A DNA stretch of 64,000 nt from CAWUEZ02 sp963921355 (GCA_963921355.3 OZ001190.1:682001-746000); one strand, 5' to 3'. Positions 51,261 through 60,604 are shown, numbered from the stretch's first letter. A program made the numbers and translations. The notes: generated from the letters alone by a model not told the origin.

Positions 51261-52203
51261 GGATTCAGGCCCTCTTGTCGGCCGGCTGGCGATCATCGGG
51301 ATCGGCAATCTGGGGTCGTCGATCGCCCGGGCGGTCAGGAAATACGCGGCGATAGAGAGCGTGGTCGCGGCCGATCTCTCCGGCGAAGCCCTGCGGCGGG
51401 CTGAGGCCCTGGGACTCGCCGACGCCTACCACGAAGCCCCATCCCAGGCGGTGGCGGGTGCCGATGTCGTCGTCATCTGCACGCCGATCGGCACCTATGG
51501 CGCCATCGCCAAGGCCATGGCGCCGCATCTCAAGCCGGGCGCCATCGTGACCGATGTCGGCTCGGTGAAGAGCGCGGTGGTTGCCGCCGTCTCGCCCCAC
51601 CTGCATGAAGGCGTGAGCTTTGTTCCCGGCCATCCGATTGCCGGTACCGAGAAGTCCGGCCCGGACGCCGGATCGGCCGATCTTTTCGTCGGGCGTTACT
51701 GGGTGCTGACACCGGAACACGACACCGACGCCGAGGCGGTCGAGACCGTTCGCGGTCTTTGGGAGCGCTGTGGGGCGATCGTCGAGGAGATGGGCGCGGA
51801 GTACCACGACAAGGTGCTGGCCGTGACATCGCATTTGCCGCACCTGATCGCCTACACGATCGTCGGGACCGCGTTCGACCTGGAGGGTCAGGAGCAACGC
51901 GACGTGATCCGGTTCTCGGCCGGTGGATTCCGGGACTTCACGCGGATCGCGGGGTCGAACCCGATCATGTGGCGCGACGTGTTCCTCAACAACCGCGAGG
52001 CGGTGCTCGAGATGCTGCAGCGCTTCAACGAGGACCTGACCTACCTGCAGCGGGCGATTCGCTGGGGCGAAGGCGACAAACTGCAGGACCTGTTCTCGCG
52101 GACGCGCGAGGTGCGCCAGGGGGTGATCGAGGCCAAGCAGGACAAGCCGTTCCCCGAAGGTGGCAACGGCAACGGGTCCGGCTCCACCGGCACCAAGAAC
52201 TGA
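51244..52203 (+). CDS. tyrC: Prephenate/arogenate dehydrogenase
   Basis: NAD(P)-dependent enzyme of 319 aa of tyrosine synthesis. The Rossmann motif is AIIGIGNLGSSIARAV. VVVICTPIGTYGAIAKAM, TDVGSVKSAVV, PGHPIAGTEKSG and TSHLPHLIAYTI follow in family order, with the catalytic His in the last two. The Gly/Ser/Asn tail (from about 305) is flexible. ATG at 51244 lies inside the end of hisC, a coupled operon. Confidence 0.95.
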   Translation: MAATDRDSGPLVGRLAIIGIGNLGSSIARAVRKYAAIESVVAADLSGEALRRAEALGLADAYHEAPSQAVAGADVVVICTPIGTYGAIAKAMAPHLKPGAIVTDVGSVKSAVVAAVSPHLHEGVSFVPGHPIAGTEKSGPDAGSADLFVGRYWVLTPEHDTDAEAVETVRGLWERCGAIVEEMGAEYHDKVLAVTSHLPHLIAYTIVGTAFDLEGQEQRDVIRFSAGGFRDFTRIAGSNPIMWRDVFLNNREAVLEMLQRFNEDLTYLQRAIRWGEGDKLQDLFSRTREVRQGVIEAKQDKPFPEGGNGNGSGSTGTKN

Positions 52204-52213
52204 CCCGACCCGG

Positions 52214-53287
52214 TCACCGCACCAGCGGTGCCACCCGCGCGACCGCCACCGGGCCGATGGAGAACCGCCCATCCTGAAGGGTCAGCGGCGCGCGCACGGC
52301 CCGGCCGCCACCATTGCGACTGTTGCCCGAGAACGCGACGGTCGCCAGCTTCAGCAGGGATGCAAGCCCCGGCGCCAGCAGGCCCATGTCGACCGACCGG
52401 TCGATGGTCGCGGGCAGGCCCCGGATCTCGGCGGTGGCCGCCCCTTCCGGCCGCATCAGGCCATCCAGGGTCAGAGTGCCGTCGGCGGTCAGGTCGAGCG
52501 GCTTCCACCCGATGCGCAGCCGGTCGATATCGACGACACCACCGGCGTCCCGCCACAACGCCAGTTCGACCGGATCGATGTCCAGCGGCAGAGGTCCCCG
52601 CACTGTGGCGCTCAGCGAAGCGTCCGCCGGGCCTTCAAAGGGCAGGCGCAGGGCGGCGGTTTCCGCATGCTCAAGGGCGTCGACCGTGAGCAGCAGGATC
52701 AGGCTCTCGGGTACCGAGCCTGGGCTGGCGGGCCGCGGCGGAGGCGTCGGGTCGACGACCACGGACAGGCGATCGGCCCGGGCAATCACCGCGCCCGCGC
52801 GATCGAAACCGGTGACCCCGGTGAGATCCACCGCCACCCGGTCGACCGGCGCCGCCGCCAGATCAACCCAACCGCCGGCCTCGGTTGTGGTCATCCGCCC
52901 TTCCAGGAACGGCGACTCCCAGCGCACCGACACCGCGCCGGCGGCGTGAAGGTCGAGCCGGGTCGGCGACAGCGCGTCGGCGGCAACGCGCAACCGGTCG
53001 GCGCCGGCGGACAGCGTGCGGGATCCGTCGACCCGTCGCCATTCGACGTTCTCGAAAGCGAACCGGATCGCGAACGGGAAGCCGCCGAGGGTCTGGTCGC
53101 CATGAACCAGCATCTCCCCCTGAGCACGGCGGGCATCCATCCAATTGTCGATCCCGGTCCGCAGATGCAAGGCCAGCAGGATCCACGCGATGGTCCAGCC
53201 GATCGCCGCGAAAGCCAACCCGGCGAAGGCGATCATCGCCCAGAACCTGCGGCCGCGCGGCGGGCCGGCATCACTTGCGGTCGACAT
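52214..53287 (-). CDS. DUF2125 family exported protein
   Basis: Protein of 357 aa with one N-terminal membrane segment (MIAFAGLAFAAIGWTIAWILL). A beta-rich periplasmic region follows, with GDQTLGGFPFAIRFAFENVE, the DUF2125 signature. Later LTLDGLMRPEGAATAEIRGL is typical. The family is alphaproteobacterial and its function is unknown; the fold recalls AsmA-like lipid-transfer proteins (inference). It converges on tyrC with 10 bases between the stops. Confidence 0.9.
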   Translation of the reverse strand: MSTASDAGPPRGRRFWAMIAFAGLAFAAIGWTIAWILLALHLRTGIDNWMDARRAQGEMLVHGDQTLGGFPFAIRFAFENVEWRRVDGSRTLSAGADRLRVAADALSPTRLDLHAAGAVSVRWESPFLEGRMTTTEAGGWVDLAAAPVDRVAVDLTGVTGFDRAGAVIARADRLSVVVDPTPPPRPASPGSVPESLILLLTVDALEHAETAALRLPFEGPADASLSATVRGPLPLDIDPVELALWRDAGGVVDIDRLRIGWKPLDLTADGTLTLDGLMRPEGAATAEIRGLPATIDRSVDMGLLAPGLASLLKLATVAFSGNSRNGGGRAVRAPLTLQDGRFSIGPVAVARVAPLVR

Positions 53288-53332
53288 CGCTAAGCCTTAC
53301 CTCCTGGAGCGCGGGAGCATAAGGATCCGACC

Positions 53333-53965
53333 ATGGGGACGACAAGTCGACCGATCCCGAAACCGGCGATCGATGACGCCGGTGTGATGGGCGAGAGCGG
53401 AGTCTGGGTGTTCGGATACGGGTCGCTGATGTGGCGCCCGGGCTTCGAGCATGTCGAGCGCGCCGAGGCCCTGCTGCGCGGCTATCGCCGTCGGCTGTGC
53501 GTGGTCTCCCGCCACCATCGCGGCACCGACGACCGACCTGGTCTGGTGATGGGGCTCGACCGGGGCGGGTCCTGCCGGGGAGCGGCCTATCGGGTGGCGC
53601 CCGAGGCGGTCGCCGAGACACTCGCCTATCTGCATGAGCGCGAGACGGCACACTACCCGGTCTACCGCCGCGCCACCGTCACGATCGATCTTGTCGGCCA
53701 CCCGAGCCGGGTGCCGGCCATCGCCTACACGGTGGATCGGCGCCTGCCGGACTACGCCGGCGATCTCACCATCCGCCAGCAGGCGGCCATCGTCTCCGAC
53801 GCCCGGGGCATCTCCGGCCACAATGCCGACTGCGTGCGCTCGACCGTGCGTCATATCCAGGAGATGGGGCTGCGCGATCCGGCGCTCGAGGCGCTCTTGG
53901 CCGAACTGGAAGCCGACTCGGATGACCGCATGGCCGGGGACCCGGCCGGGATGGCGGCGTCGTGA
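53333..53965 (+). CDS. Gamma-glutamylcyclotransferase, ChaC-like
   Basis: Enzyme of 210 aa that releases 5-oxoproline from gamma-glutamyl compounds, in ChaC proteins from glutathione. VFGYGSLMWRPGFE is the substrate-binding loop, RGAAYRVAPEAV follows, and the catalytic Glu is in LHERETAHYPVY. The start is ATG at 53333. Its stop overlaps the next gene by 4 bases (GTGA). Confidence 0.92.
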   Translation: MGTTSRPIPKPAIDDAGVMGESGVWVFGYGSLMWRPGFEHVERAEALLRGYRRRLCVVSRHHRGTDDRPGLVMGLDRGGSCRGAAYRVAPEAVAETLAYLHERETAHYPVYRRATVTIDLVGHPSRVPAIAYTVDRRLPDYAGDLTIRQQAAIVSDARGISGHNADCVRSTVRHIQEMGLRDPALEALLAELEADSDDRMAGDPAGMAAS

Positions 53966-54708
53966 GCCGCGCGGGAGCACCGGCAGTCGACCCCTATCCG
54001 GCAGGCGCCGACCACACGCTGGGGGACGGTAACGACGCGCCCTATGCGGTCGGCCGGAAGTTCAACGCCGATGGGTCGGTACGGCGCTTCGCCGGCAACA
54101 CCGTCATCTGTGCGGTGCCTGAGAACACGGCCCTGTTCGACGCGCTCGTCGCGGTCCAGACGGGCCTGATGGAGGCGCCGTTCGCCGACCCGTTCGCCTT
54201 TCTGCCACCGTCGAGCCTGCACATGACCTTGTTCGAGGGGATCAACGATCCCGAACGCACGCCTGAACGCTGGCCGCGGGACCTGCCGCTCGACATGCCG
54301 CTCGACACGGTCACCGAGGCCTTCATGGAACGCCTTTCGGGCGTGCAGCTGCCGGCCCAGTTCCGGCTGGTGCCCGACGCCCTGCTCTGCAGTCCGCGGG
54401 GCGGCTCGGTCCTGGTGATGCGCGGCCGGTCCGAGGCCGATGAACGCGACCTGCGGGACGCCAGGGACCTGCTTTCGGAGCGATTGCGACACAGCAAGCC
54501 GAACCACGCCGGCTACCGGTTCCACATCTCGCTGAGCTATCAGATCCGCTGGCTCGACCGGCCAGCGGCGGACAGGTTGGCGCACGCCAATCTGCGGCTG
54601 CTCGAGCGCCTGCGCGGGCAGGCGCCGGAGATCACCGTCGGCACGCCGACGCTCTGCACCTTCGACGATATGACGCGGTTCGACCCCGTGCTGGCGCTCA
54701 GCGCCTGA
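53962..54708 (+). CDS. DUF1868 protein, 2H phosphoesterase-like
   Basis: Protein of 248 aa. Two H-x-S/T motifs, SLHMTLFEGIND at about residue 78 and FHISLSYQIRWL at about residue 190, define a 2H phosphoesterase fold. YAVGRKFNADGSVRRFAGNT at the N-terminus is typical of DUF1868. It should bind or cleave RNA or cyclic phosphodiesters. GTG start at 53962 couples it to the ChaC-like gene. Confidence 0.87.
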   Translation: MSRAGAPAVDPYPAGADHTLGDGNDAPYAVGRKFNADGSVRRFAGNTVICAVPENTALFDALVAVQTGLMEAPFADPFAFLPPSSLHMTLFEGINDPERTPERWPRDLPLDMPLDTVTEAFMERLSGVQLPAQFRLVPDALLCSPRGGSVLVMRGRSEADERDLRDARDLLSERLRHSKPNHAGYRFHISLSYQIRWLDRPAADRLAHANLRLLERLRGQAPEITVGTPTLCTFDDMTRFDPVLALSA

Positions 54709-54738
54709 CGGGTCGCACCGCCATCAGAACGCGATGAC

Positions 54739-55977
54739 TCAGAACGTGGTGGCGCCGTTGGCTTTCTTGTAGGCGGTGACGTACTCGACGGCCGCCGTCA
54801 CGCCGCCCGGGGTGTAGGGCACGTCGAGATAGTTGAGCGTCGACTCCACACTGGCGAGCGCGCCGTACAACATCGGTGCGTTCATATCGCCCATATGGCC
54901 GATCCGGAACGCGGTACCGCCGAGCTGACCGAGCCCGCCGCCGAGACCGACCATCATCTCGTCCCGACAGATGTCGCGGATCGCATTGGCGTCGATCCCC
55001 TCGGCGGTGCGAATCGTGGTCACACCGACCGACCGCTGTTCCGGAATTCGGGCGTTCAGCTCCAGCGCGCCGGCGCCGGACCAGACCTCGACCGCCTTGT
55101 GGGTCGCAGTCGACAGCACCCGGTGACGCTCGAAGCAGCGCTCCAGGCCCTCCTCGAACAGGATCCGCAGACCCTCGCGCAACCCGAAGATGTGGAGCTG
55201 AGGGGCGGTCCCGCAAAAAGTCCGGTAACCCGGGCCTTTCATGCGCGGCGTCCAGTCCCAGTAGCGCCGGTGGTGTTCGATCGACTGGTGCTGCCTGATG
55301 GCCTTTTCGCTCGCGGCCACGAAACCGAGGCCCGGCGCCATCATCAGCCCCTTCTGAGAGGCCGCGATGGTGACGTCCGCCCCCCACTCGTCCATTCGGT
55401 ACTCGGTGGTGGCGAGCGAGGCGATCGTGTCGACCATCAGCAGGGCCGGGTGACCGGCATCGGTCATCGCCCGGCGCACGGCGGGCACATCCGACGTGAT
55501 CGACGTTCCGGTATCGGTATGAACCAGCAGCACCGCCTTGATCCGTCGCTCCTTGTCATCCGCCAGGGCCTGACCGACGGCTGCCGGGTACAGCGCTTCG
55601 CGCCAACTGCCGGGCACGGTCTGAATGACGATCCCGAGGGCTTCCGCCATGTCGGTCCAACTGCCCGAGAAGTGCCCGCTCTCTGGCACCAGGGCGACGT
55701 CACCGGGCCGCAGGACGTTGACCAGGGCCGCTTCCCAGGCTCCGTGGCCGTTGGAGATGTAGGTGAAGAGTTCGCCCTCGGTCTGAACAACCCGACGCAG
55801 CCCCTCGAACGCCTCGACCGCTGTCTCAACGAACTCCGGATCGCTCAGATCCATGGTGTTGCGATGCATGGCGTTGAGCACCCGCTGGGGCACGTTGGTC
55901 GGCCCGGGCGTGTTCAGGAACTTACGTCCACGCTTCAGCGGGACATTGGGTCGCGCGGCGACGGAATCGGGGGCCAT
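54739..55977 (-). CDS. Alanine/serine-glyoxylate aminotransferase family protein
   Basis: PLP class V aminotransferase of 412 aa. FLNTPGPTNVPQRVLNAMHR opens it, TYISNGHGAWEAALVNVL and LLVHTDTGTSITSDV follow, and the PLP lysine is in IAASQKGLMMAPGLGFV. It fits serine-glyoxylate aminotransferase of C1/C2 metabolism, or a related aminotransferase. The start is ATG at 55977. It is encoded downstream of agmatine deiminase with a 120-base gap. Confidence 0.92.
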   Translation of the reverse strand: MAPDSVAARPNVPLKRGRKFLNTPGPTNVPQRVLNAMHRNTMDLSDPEFVETAVEAFEGLRRVVQTEGELFTYISNGHGAWEAALVNVLRPGDVALVPESGHFSGSWTDMAEALGIVIQTVPGSWREALYPAAVGQALADDKERRIKAVLLVHTDTGTSITSDVPAVRRAMTDAGHPALLMVDTIASLATTEYRMDEWGADVTIAASQKGLMMAPGLGFVAASEKAIRQHQSIEHHRRYWDWTPRMKGPGYRTFCGTAPQLHIFGLREGLRILFEEGLERCFERHRVLSTATHKAVEVWSGAGALELNARIPEQRSVGVTTIRTAEGIDANAIRDICRDEMMVGLGGGLGQLGGTAFRIGHMGDMNAPMLYGALASVESTLNYLDVPYTPGGVTAAVEYVTAYKKANGATTF

Positions 55978-56097
55978 CGGTTCGGCTCCTGAGGGTCTTT
56001 GAAGAACTGGGAATCTGGAAGCCGCGGAAGATAGCACCGTTCGCCAGGAATGCCAGTCGCTTGTGGAGACTTTTTGGACCGGCAGGCCGATCAAGGT

Positions 56098-57201
56098 TCA
56101 GCCCGGCGCCGCCGGAATCTGCTGGGTGATACAATGTATGTTGCCGCCGCCGAGCAGAATCTCGCGGGCCGGAATGCCGACCAGCCGGCGGTCGGGCAGG
56201 GCTTCGGCGATGATCCGGCAGGCGTCGTCATCGGTCCGCGGATCGAGCAGCGGCACCAGAACACAGCCGTTGGCGAGGTAGAAATTTACATAGGATCCGG
56301 CGAGACGGTCGCCGGGCCGGCGACGTTTCGCCCCCGGTTCGACCGCCAGTCCGGCGGCCTCGTCCGCGCTCAGATACAGCGGGCCCGGCATGGGCAGCAG
56401 GCGGATGTCGAACGGGGCGCCGGTGCCATCCCGGGCCGCGCGCAGCCCCTCCAGGGCCGCCCGCGACCGCGGGTACTGGGGATCATCGGGGTCGTTGCAC
56501 CAGTTCAGGAGCACCAGCCCCGGAGCCGGTACGTGGATCAGGTTGTCGACATGCCCGGTCGTCTCATCCTCGAAAACGCCGAGCGGCAGCCAGACAATCT
56601 TCTCGGCGCCGGTATAGGCCCGCAGCATGGACTCCGCCCAGTCCTTGCCCCGTGGGCCGTTGCGTCCCGCACTCAGGACACATTCCTCGGTGACGAAGAG
56701 CGTGCCGCGGCCGTCCGAATGCAGACCGCCGCCTTCCTGGATCAGCGGCGCCCGGTACCACGGCAACCCTTCCGCTTGCGCAACGGTCGCCGCCACGCGG
56801 TCGTCCGCCGCCCAATCGGCATAGAGACCGTGCACCTGCCCGCCCCAGGCGTTGAAGGTCCAGTCGACGGCGCGGCGTGCGCCCGCGGCGTCAACCAGTA
56901 CGGTCGGGCCGACATCGCGCATCCAGCAATCGTCGCTAGCGACCGCGACGACCCGGACCTCGGGCGGCAGCAGGGCCGTTGCCCGCGCCATCCGGCCGGC
57001 GGAAACGCCGACCGTCACCGGTTCGCAGCCGGCAATCGCCGCGGCCACAGCGGCAAAGGCGTGTTCGGCCAGCTCGGCGTCAAGGCGCCAGGTCGAGGGG
57101 CGCTCGGGCCACAGCATCCAGGTGCCGGCATGGGGCTCGAACTCCCCCGGCATGCGAAAGCCGTCGTCCTTCGGGGCTCCGGCCAGGGGGGCACGATCCA
57201 C
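56098..57201 (-). CDS. aguA: Agmatine deiminase
   Basis: Enzyme of 367 aa that converts agmatine to N-carbamoylputrescine and ammonia in polyamine synthesis. GFRMPGEFEPHAGTWMLWPE, DDCWMRDVGPT, FNAWGG, GGGLHSDGRG and the catalytic Cys in ILLGGGNIHCITQQ are all present. No N-carbamoylputrescine amidase gene is in the window. The cloverleaf repeat begins 20 bases upstream of its start, so it lies in the promoter region. Confidence 0.96.
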   Translation of the reverse strand: MDRAPLAGAPKDDGFRMPGEFEPHAGTWMLWPERPSTWRLDAELAEHAFAAVAAAIAGCEPVTVGVSAGRMARATALLPPEVRVVAVASDDCWMRDVGPTVLVDAAGARRAVDWTFNAWGGQVHGLYADWAADDRVAATVAQAEGLPWYRAPLIQEGGGLHSDGRGTLFVTEECVLSAGRNGPRGKDWAESMLRAYTGAEKIVWLPLGVFEDETTGHVDNLIHVPAPGLVLLNWCNDPDDPQYPRSRAALEGLRAARDGTGAPFDIRLLPMPGPLYLSADEAAGLAVEPGAKRRRPGDRLAGSYVNFYLANGCVLVPLLDPRTDDDACRIIAEALPDRRLVGIPAREILLGGGNIHCITQQIPAAPG

Positions 57202-57220
57202 AGCTGTCTCCGCCGGCCGG

Positions 57221-57341
57221 CTAGTGGTCTGATCGAAACGTTTGATACCCCAACGTTTCGTGAATCAGCCCACATATTCTATATCATGGTGCGGCGATTC
57301 ACCGAACGGATGGAATTCATCCGTTCGGATCGCACCACTAG
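57221..57341. repeat. 121-bp cloverleaf element, copy 2
   Basis: Same length and ends as the copy at 20894-21014, with 109 of 121 bases identical by hand alignment. The closing stem CTAGTGGT/ACCACTAG and GATC/GATC are unchanged. Arm A pairs 57234-57242 with 57252-57260. Arm B begins GTGAATC and ends GATTCAC. Arm C has the same 10 bp with loop GAATT. Most differences fall in loops. Here the right end supplies the TAG stop of the response regulator gene on the minus strand. Confidence 0.95.
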
Positions 57342-57820
57342 GTTCCCCAGGTCACCCGGTCGGGAAACCGGCGCATCAGCAGGCCGTTGACCCGGTTCTG
57401 CAGGCGTTTGGCGGGCACCGGCTTGGTCAGCAGCGCATCCACGCCGAGGCGTTTGGCCTCCTGCACCGTGAAGTCCCCCGCCGAGCCGGACAGCAGAATC
57501 ACCGGGATGTCGGCCGGAAGCGTTGTCGCGTCCTCGCGAACCCGCTGGAGCAGTTCGAGCCCGTCGGTGCCGTCCGGCCCCTCCAGGCGGGAATCGAGAA
57601 TGATGAAGGTCGGCACGATCTCCTCGGCCGCGTACAGGGCGGCCGCCGCATTCGCCGCCTCAAGAGGATAGGGCAACCCGAGCTCCGACAGCGTGCGCAT
57701 CAGGGCTTGCCGATTGTCTTCATCGGGCTCAACCACCAAGCTGAGAAGGCCGTCATAGTCGAAGCGGACCAGCACGCCTTCCATCAGCCGGGTGAGTTTG
57801 GTCGTTGTGGACTGCGCCAT
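57338..57820 (-). CDS. Response regulator, receiver domain only
   Basis: Protein of 160 aa with a CheY-like receiver domain and no output domain. SLVVEPDEDNRQALMRTL has the acidic pocket, FIILDSRLEGPDG the phospho-acceptor Asp, ILLSGSAG the Ser switch and LLTKPVPAKRLQ the conserved Lys. It has about 35 extra residues at the N-terminus. No kinase gene is adjacent. Its stop TAG is the last four bases of the cloverleaf element. The start is ATG at 57820. Confidence 0.92.
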   Translation of the reverse strand: MAQSTTTKLTRLMEGVLVRFDYDGLLSLVVEPDEDNRQALMRTLSELGLPYPLEAANAAAALYAAEEIVPTFIILDSRLEGPDGTDGLELLQRVREDATTLPADIPVILLSGSAGDFTVQEAKRLGVDALLTKPVPAKRLQNRVNGLLMRRFPDRVTWGT

Positions 57821-57933
57821 CGCGCCCCTATCGTATCGCCGCAACTGCCATGCCGCCGAGTCCTGAACGGCGCAAGTCTAGCTCAGTCGCAAAGCCGCAG
57901 GGAAGGCACAGGATCGGGGAGGACCAGAGATCA

Positions 57934-58545
57934 ATGGAGGCATTCGAGAGCATCGAAACGCTCCGAGCAACCTATGGTGACGCAAGCGATCTTGCCACTC
58001 GCAAAGAGATCGATCATCTCGATCGCCATGCCCGTCACTTCATCGCCCTGGCGCCGTTTCTGGATATTGCCAGCCAGGGCGCCGACGGCCTGGGAGACGT
58101 TTCCCCCAAGGGCGACGCCCCCGGATTCGTTCTGGTGCTGGATGATCGCACGCTGCTGATCCCCGATCGGCCGGGCAACAACCGTCTCGACACTTTGAGC
58201 AACATCTTCCACCACGACGGGGTCGGTCTGTTGTTCATGGTGCCGGGGGTCAATGAAACGCTGCGGGTGAACGGCCGCGCCCGCATCGTGTCCGACCACG
58301 AAGTTCTGGCGCCAACGGCTGTTCGAGAGCGGCTGCCGAAGAGCGGGATCCTGGTCGCCGTCGAGCAGGTCTATCTGCACTGCGCCAAGGCGCTGGTGCG
58401 CAGCAGGCTCTGGCAGGACGACTACCGGGTCGAGCGGTCGACCCTGCCGCCCCTCGGCCAGATGATCGCGGATCAGGTCCAGGGCGTCGACGTCGAGGCG
58501 GCGGAAGCCCGGATCCAGGATTCGCTGAAGAACAACCTATACTAG
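57934..58545 (+). CDS. Pyridoxamine 5'-phosphate oxidase-related flavin protein
   Basis: Protein of 203 aa with the split-barrel FMN fold. FLDIASQGADGLGDVSPKGD, IPDRPGNNRLDTLSNIFHHD, GLLFMVPGVNETLRVNGRA and VYLHCAKALVRSRLW are the family blocks. Members of this branch reduce or bind FMN/F420-type substrates; no precise reaction can be given. ATG at 57934 has a GGGGAGG site. It overlaps the convergent HNH gene by 9 bases. Confidence 0.9.
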   Translation: MEAFESIETLRATYGDASDLATRKEIDHLDRHARHFIALAPFLDIASQGADGLGDVSPKGDAPGFVLVLDDRTLLIPDRPGNNRLDTLSNIFHHDGVGLLFMVPGVNETLRVNGRARIVSDHEVLAPTAVRERLPKSGILVAVEQVYLHCAKALVRSRLWQDDYRVERSTLPPLGQMIADQVQGVDVEAAEARIQDSLKNNLY

Positions 58546-58866
58546 GCGGCAGCGGCGCGTGGCGGGGCGCCACCGCCGCCGGCTGCTCCGGTGACGGCTT
58601 GTGAAGGTCGGCGGTTTGTTCGCGACCCAGATCAGGAACCGGGCGACCTCCGGATGGTCCCGCAGCTTGTCCGCCGTGTCGTAGGACGCGGCCAGCGTCC
58701 GCTCGTCGAACAGCGCATGGATCTTGCGGTGGCAGATCGTGTGGATCGGCTCGGCCACACGGCCACCGCGGCTCCTGGGCACCCAGTGATGCCGATTGAC
58801 GCTCGGTCCGGCAACCATCGCGCGCCCGCACAGCGGACACGGACCCTGTTCGTCCGCGTCACGCAA
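58537..58866 (-). CDS. HNH endonuclease-like protein
   Basis: Protein of 109 aa. A zinc-binding CPLCGRAM precedes NRHHWVPRSRGG and IHTICHRKIHALFDERTLA, which together make the HNH beta-beta-metal fold with its conserved His, Asn-like and His residues. It may be a nuclease, or a non-catalytic HNH relative. The C-terminal 20 residues are Arg-rich and run over the PPOX gene end. The start is TTG at 58866, so the N-terminus is uncertain. It lies 14 bases downstream of the zinc-ribbon gene. Confidence 0.78.
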   Translation of the reverse strand: MRDADEQGPCPLCGRAMVAGPSVNRHHWVPRSRGGRVAEPIHTICHRKIHALFDERTLAASYDTADKLRDHPEVARFLIWVANKPPTFTSRHRSSRRRWRPATRRCRLV

Positions 58867-58880
58867 TGCGAAACCGCCCG

Positions 58881-59678
58881 TCAGTAGCCAAGGCCGGCGG
58901 CCGGACGCTCATCGGTGAAGGTCACGTGGACCTGCCCCGCACCGGGCACGGAGTTCGAGAACTCCGAGGTGAACGGGGTCTTCTCGTCCGGCAGCAGCTG
59001 GTAGGTGTCCGGCACGATCAACCAGCTCGTCAGCTCGGTCCCGTCCGCGCCGAGAATGGTGGCGCGAACCGACAGCAGGCTGACCAGGGTTTCCGTCGGG
59101 TTGCGGATCTCGCCGGCGACCACCAGGACCTCGACCGTGCCCTCCTGGCGGCGGTGCACATGCACGTTCTGCAGCACCAGGTCCTCACCGGGGACCGGGA
59201 CGTGCAGGCCGATGGTGTCATAGAGCAGGGCACTGGGCGGCCAGGCGGGCACGAGACTGGTCCGCGCACCGAGCAAGCCGGCGGGAATCAGCACGGCCAA
59301 GGCCACCAGCACATAGAGGGCGATCGGCCGGGACTTTTTCTCCGCCTTGCGCGCCTGGAAACCGCGGAACCCGGAGACGTCGCCCAACGGCGGGGGATCG
59401 ATCGCCTCGTCGTCGCCCTCCGCCGCCTCCGCGGACTCGCCCTCGTCCAGCGGCTCCGCTTCGGCTGCCGCCTCGGCCGGCGGCTCCTCGTCGGCCGCCG
59501 CTTCCTCGACAGGTTCCGCCGCTGCCGGCTTCTCCTTCTTCGGCGCGGCGCGCTTGGGGATCGGCTTCTGGAACCACTGATGCTCGCAGTTGCTGCACTT
59601 GAGTTTGCGTCCCTTGGCGCCAAGCGCCTTGTCGGGGACCTTGAAGCCTTGCTCACATTTCGGGCACTTGACGTGCAT
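58881..59678 (-). CDS. MJ0042-type zinc-ribbon membrane protein (DUF3426-like)
   Basis: Protein of 265 aa. The start MHVKCPKCEQGFKVPD with LKCSNCEHQW forms the Cys4 zinc ribbon. An acidic Ala/Glu linker (about 45-100) and a membrane helix (IALYVLVALAVLIPAGLLG) follow. The C-terminal domain has VHRRQEGTVEVLVVAGEIRN, typical of DUF3426. The function is unknown. The ATG at 59678 with GAGGGG upstream is preferred to the longer frame. Confidence 0.9.
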   Translation of the reverse strand: MHVKCPKCEQGFKVPDKALGAKGRKLKCSNCEHQWFQKPIPKRAAPKKEKPAAAEPVEEAAADEEPPAEAAAEAEPLDEGESAEAAEGDDEAIDPPPLGDVSGFRGFQARKAEKKSRPIALYVLVALAVLIPAGLLGARTSLVPAWPPSALLYDTIGLHVPVPGEDLVLQNVHVHRRQEGTVEVLVVAGEIRNPTETLVSLLSVRATILGADGTELTSWLIVPDTYQLLPDEKTPFTSEFSNSVPGAGQVHVTFTDERPAAGLGY

Positions 59679-59848
59679 ACCACCCCTCGGTTCCGTGCGG
59701 CCGGGAGTATAGCCCGCCCACGGATAACGGCCAAAGCGACGGTTCATCACCTGTCGAGGCGGCTGGCAGCAGTTCCATTGTCGATAGTTCCATTGTTCGC
59801 GGGCACCGCGTACGGTCGCCCGGAAACAGAGACCTGCGGAGGAACCCA

Positions 59849-60604
59849 ATGAGCAACGGCAAGACCGCCATCGTCACAGGTGCTGGATCCGGGATCGGCA
59901 AACGCAGTGCGCTGGCGCTGCTGGCGGCGGGCTACTCCGTTGCCCTCGCAGGCCGCCGTGCCGATGCCCTGGAGCAGACCAAGAGCGAAGCCGGTGCCGC
60001 CAGCGGTCGCGCCCTGCCGGTGCCGACCGACGTCACCGACAGCGCCGGTGTGAAGGCCCTGTTCGATGCAACAACGGCCGCGTTCGGACGGGTTGACGTG
60101 GTGTTCAACAATGCGGGCATGAACGCGCCGGGCATCCCGATGGAGGATCTGACCGACGACCAGTGGCGGGCCGTGGTCGATGTCAACCTGACCGGCGCGT
60201 TCTGGGTGCTCCGCGAGGCTTTCCGGGTCATGAAGGACCAGGATCCGCTGGGCGGGCGCATCATCAACAACGGGTCGATCTCCGCCCATGCGCCCCGACC
60301 CGACAGCATCCCCTATACCGCGACCAAACACGCGGTGAGCGGCCTGACCAAGACCGCGGCGCTCGACGGGCGCAAATACAACATCGGGGTCGGTCAGATC
60401 GATGTCGGCAATGCCGAGACCGAGTTGGCCGCGCGCATGAAAACCGGTGTCAAGCAGGCCAACGGCGAGATCCAGGCGGAAGCGATGATGGACGCCGACC
60501 ACGTCGCCGACGCGATCGTGCACATGGCCAGTCTGCCGCTGGACGCGAACATCCTGACCTTGACCGTGATGGCCACCAAGATGCCGTTCGTCGGCCGCGG
60601 CTGA
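59849..60604 (+). CDS. SDR family oxidoreductase
   Basis: Short-chain dehydrogenase of 251 aa. The cofactor motif is TGAGSGIGKRSALALL, NNAGMNAPG follows, and the catalytic Ser, Tyr and Lys lie in GSISAHAPRPDSIPYTATKHAV. The Arg pair GRRADAL after the second strand suggests NADP. The substrate is unknown. A single gene between divergent DUF3426 and recQ. Confidence 0.93.
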   Translation: MSNGKTAIVTGAGSGIGKRSALALLAAGYSVALAGRRADALEQTKSEAGAASGRALPVPTDVTDSAGVKALFDATTAAFGRVDVVFNNAGMNAPGIPMEDLTDDQWRAVVDVNLTGAFWVLREAFRVMKDQDPLGGRIINNGSISAHAPRPDSIPYTATKHAVSGLTKTAALDGRKYNIGVGQIDVGNAETELAARMKTGVKQANGEIQAEAMMDADHVADAIVHMASLPLDANILTLTVMATKMPFVGRG

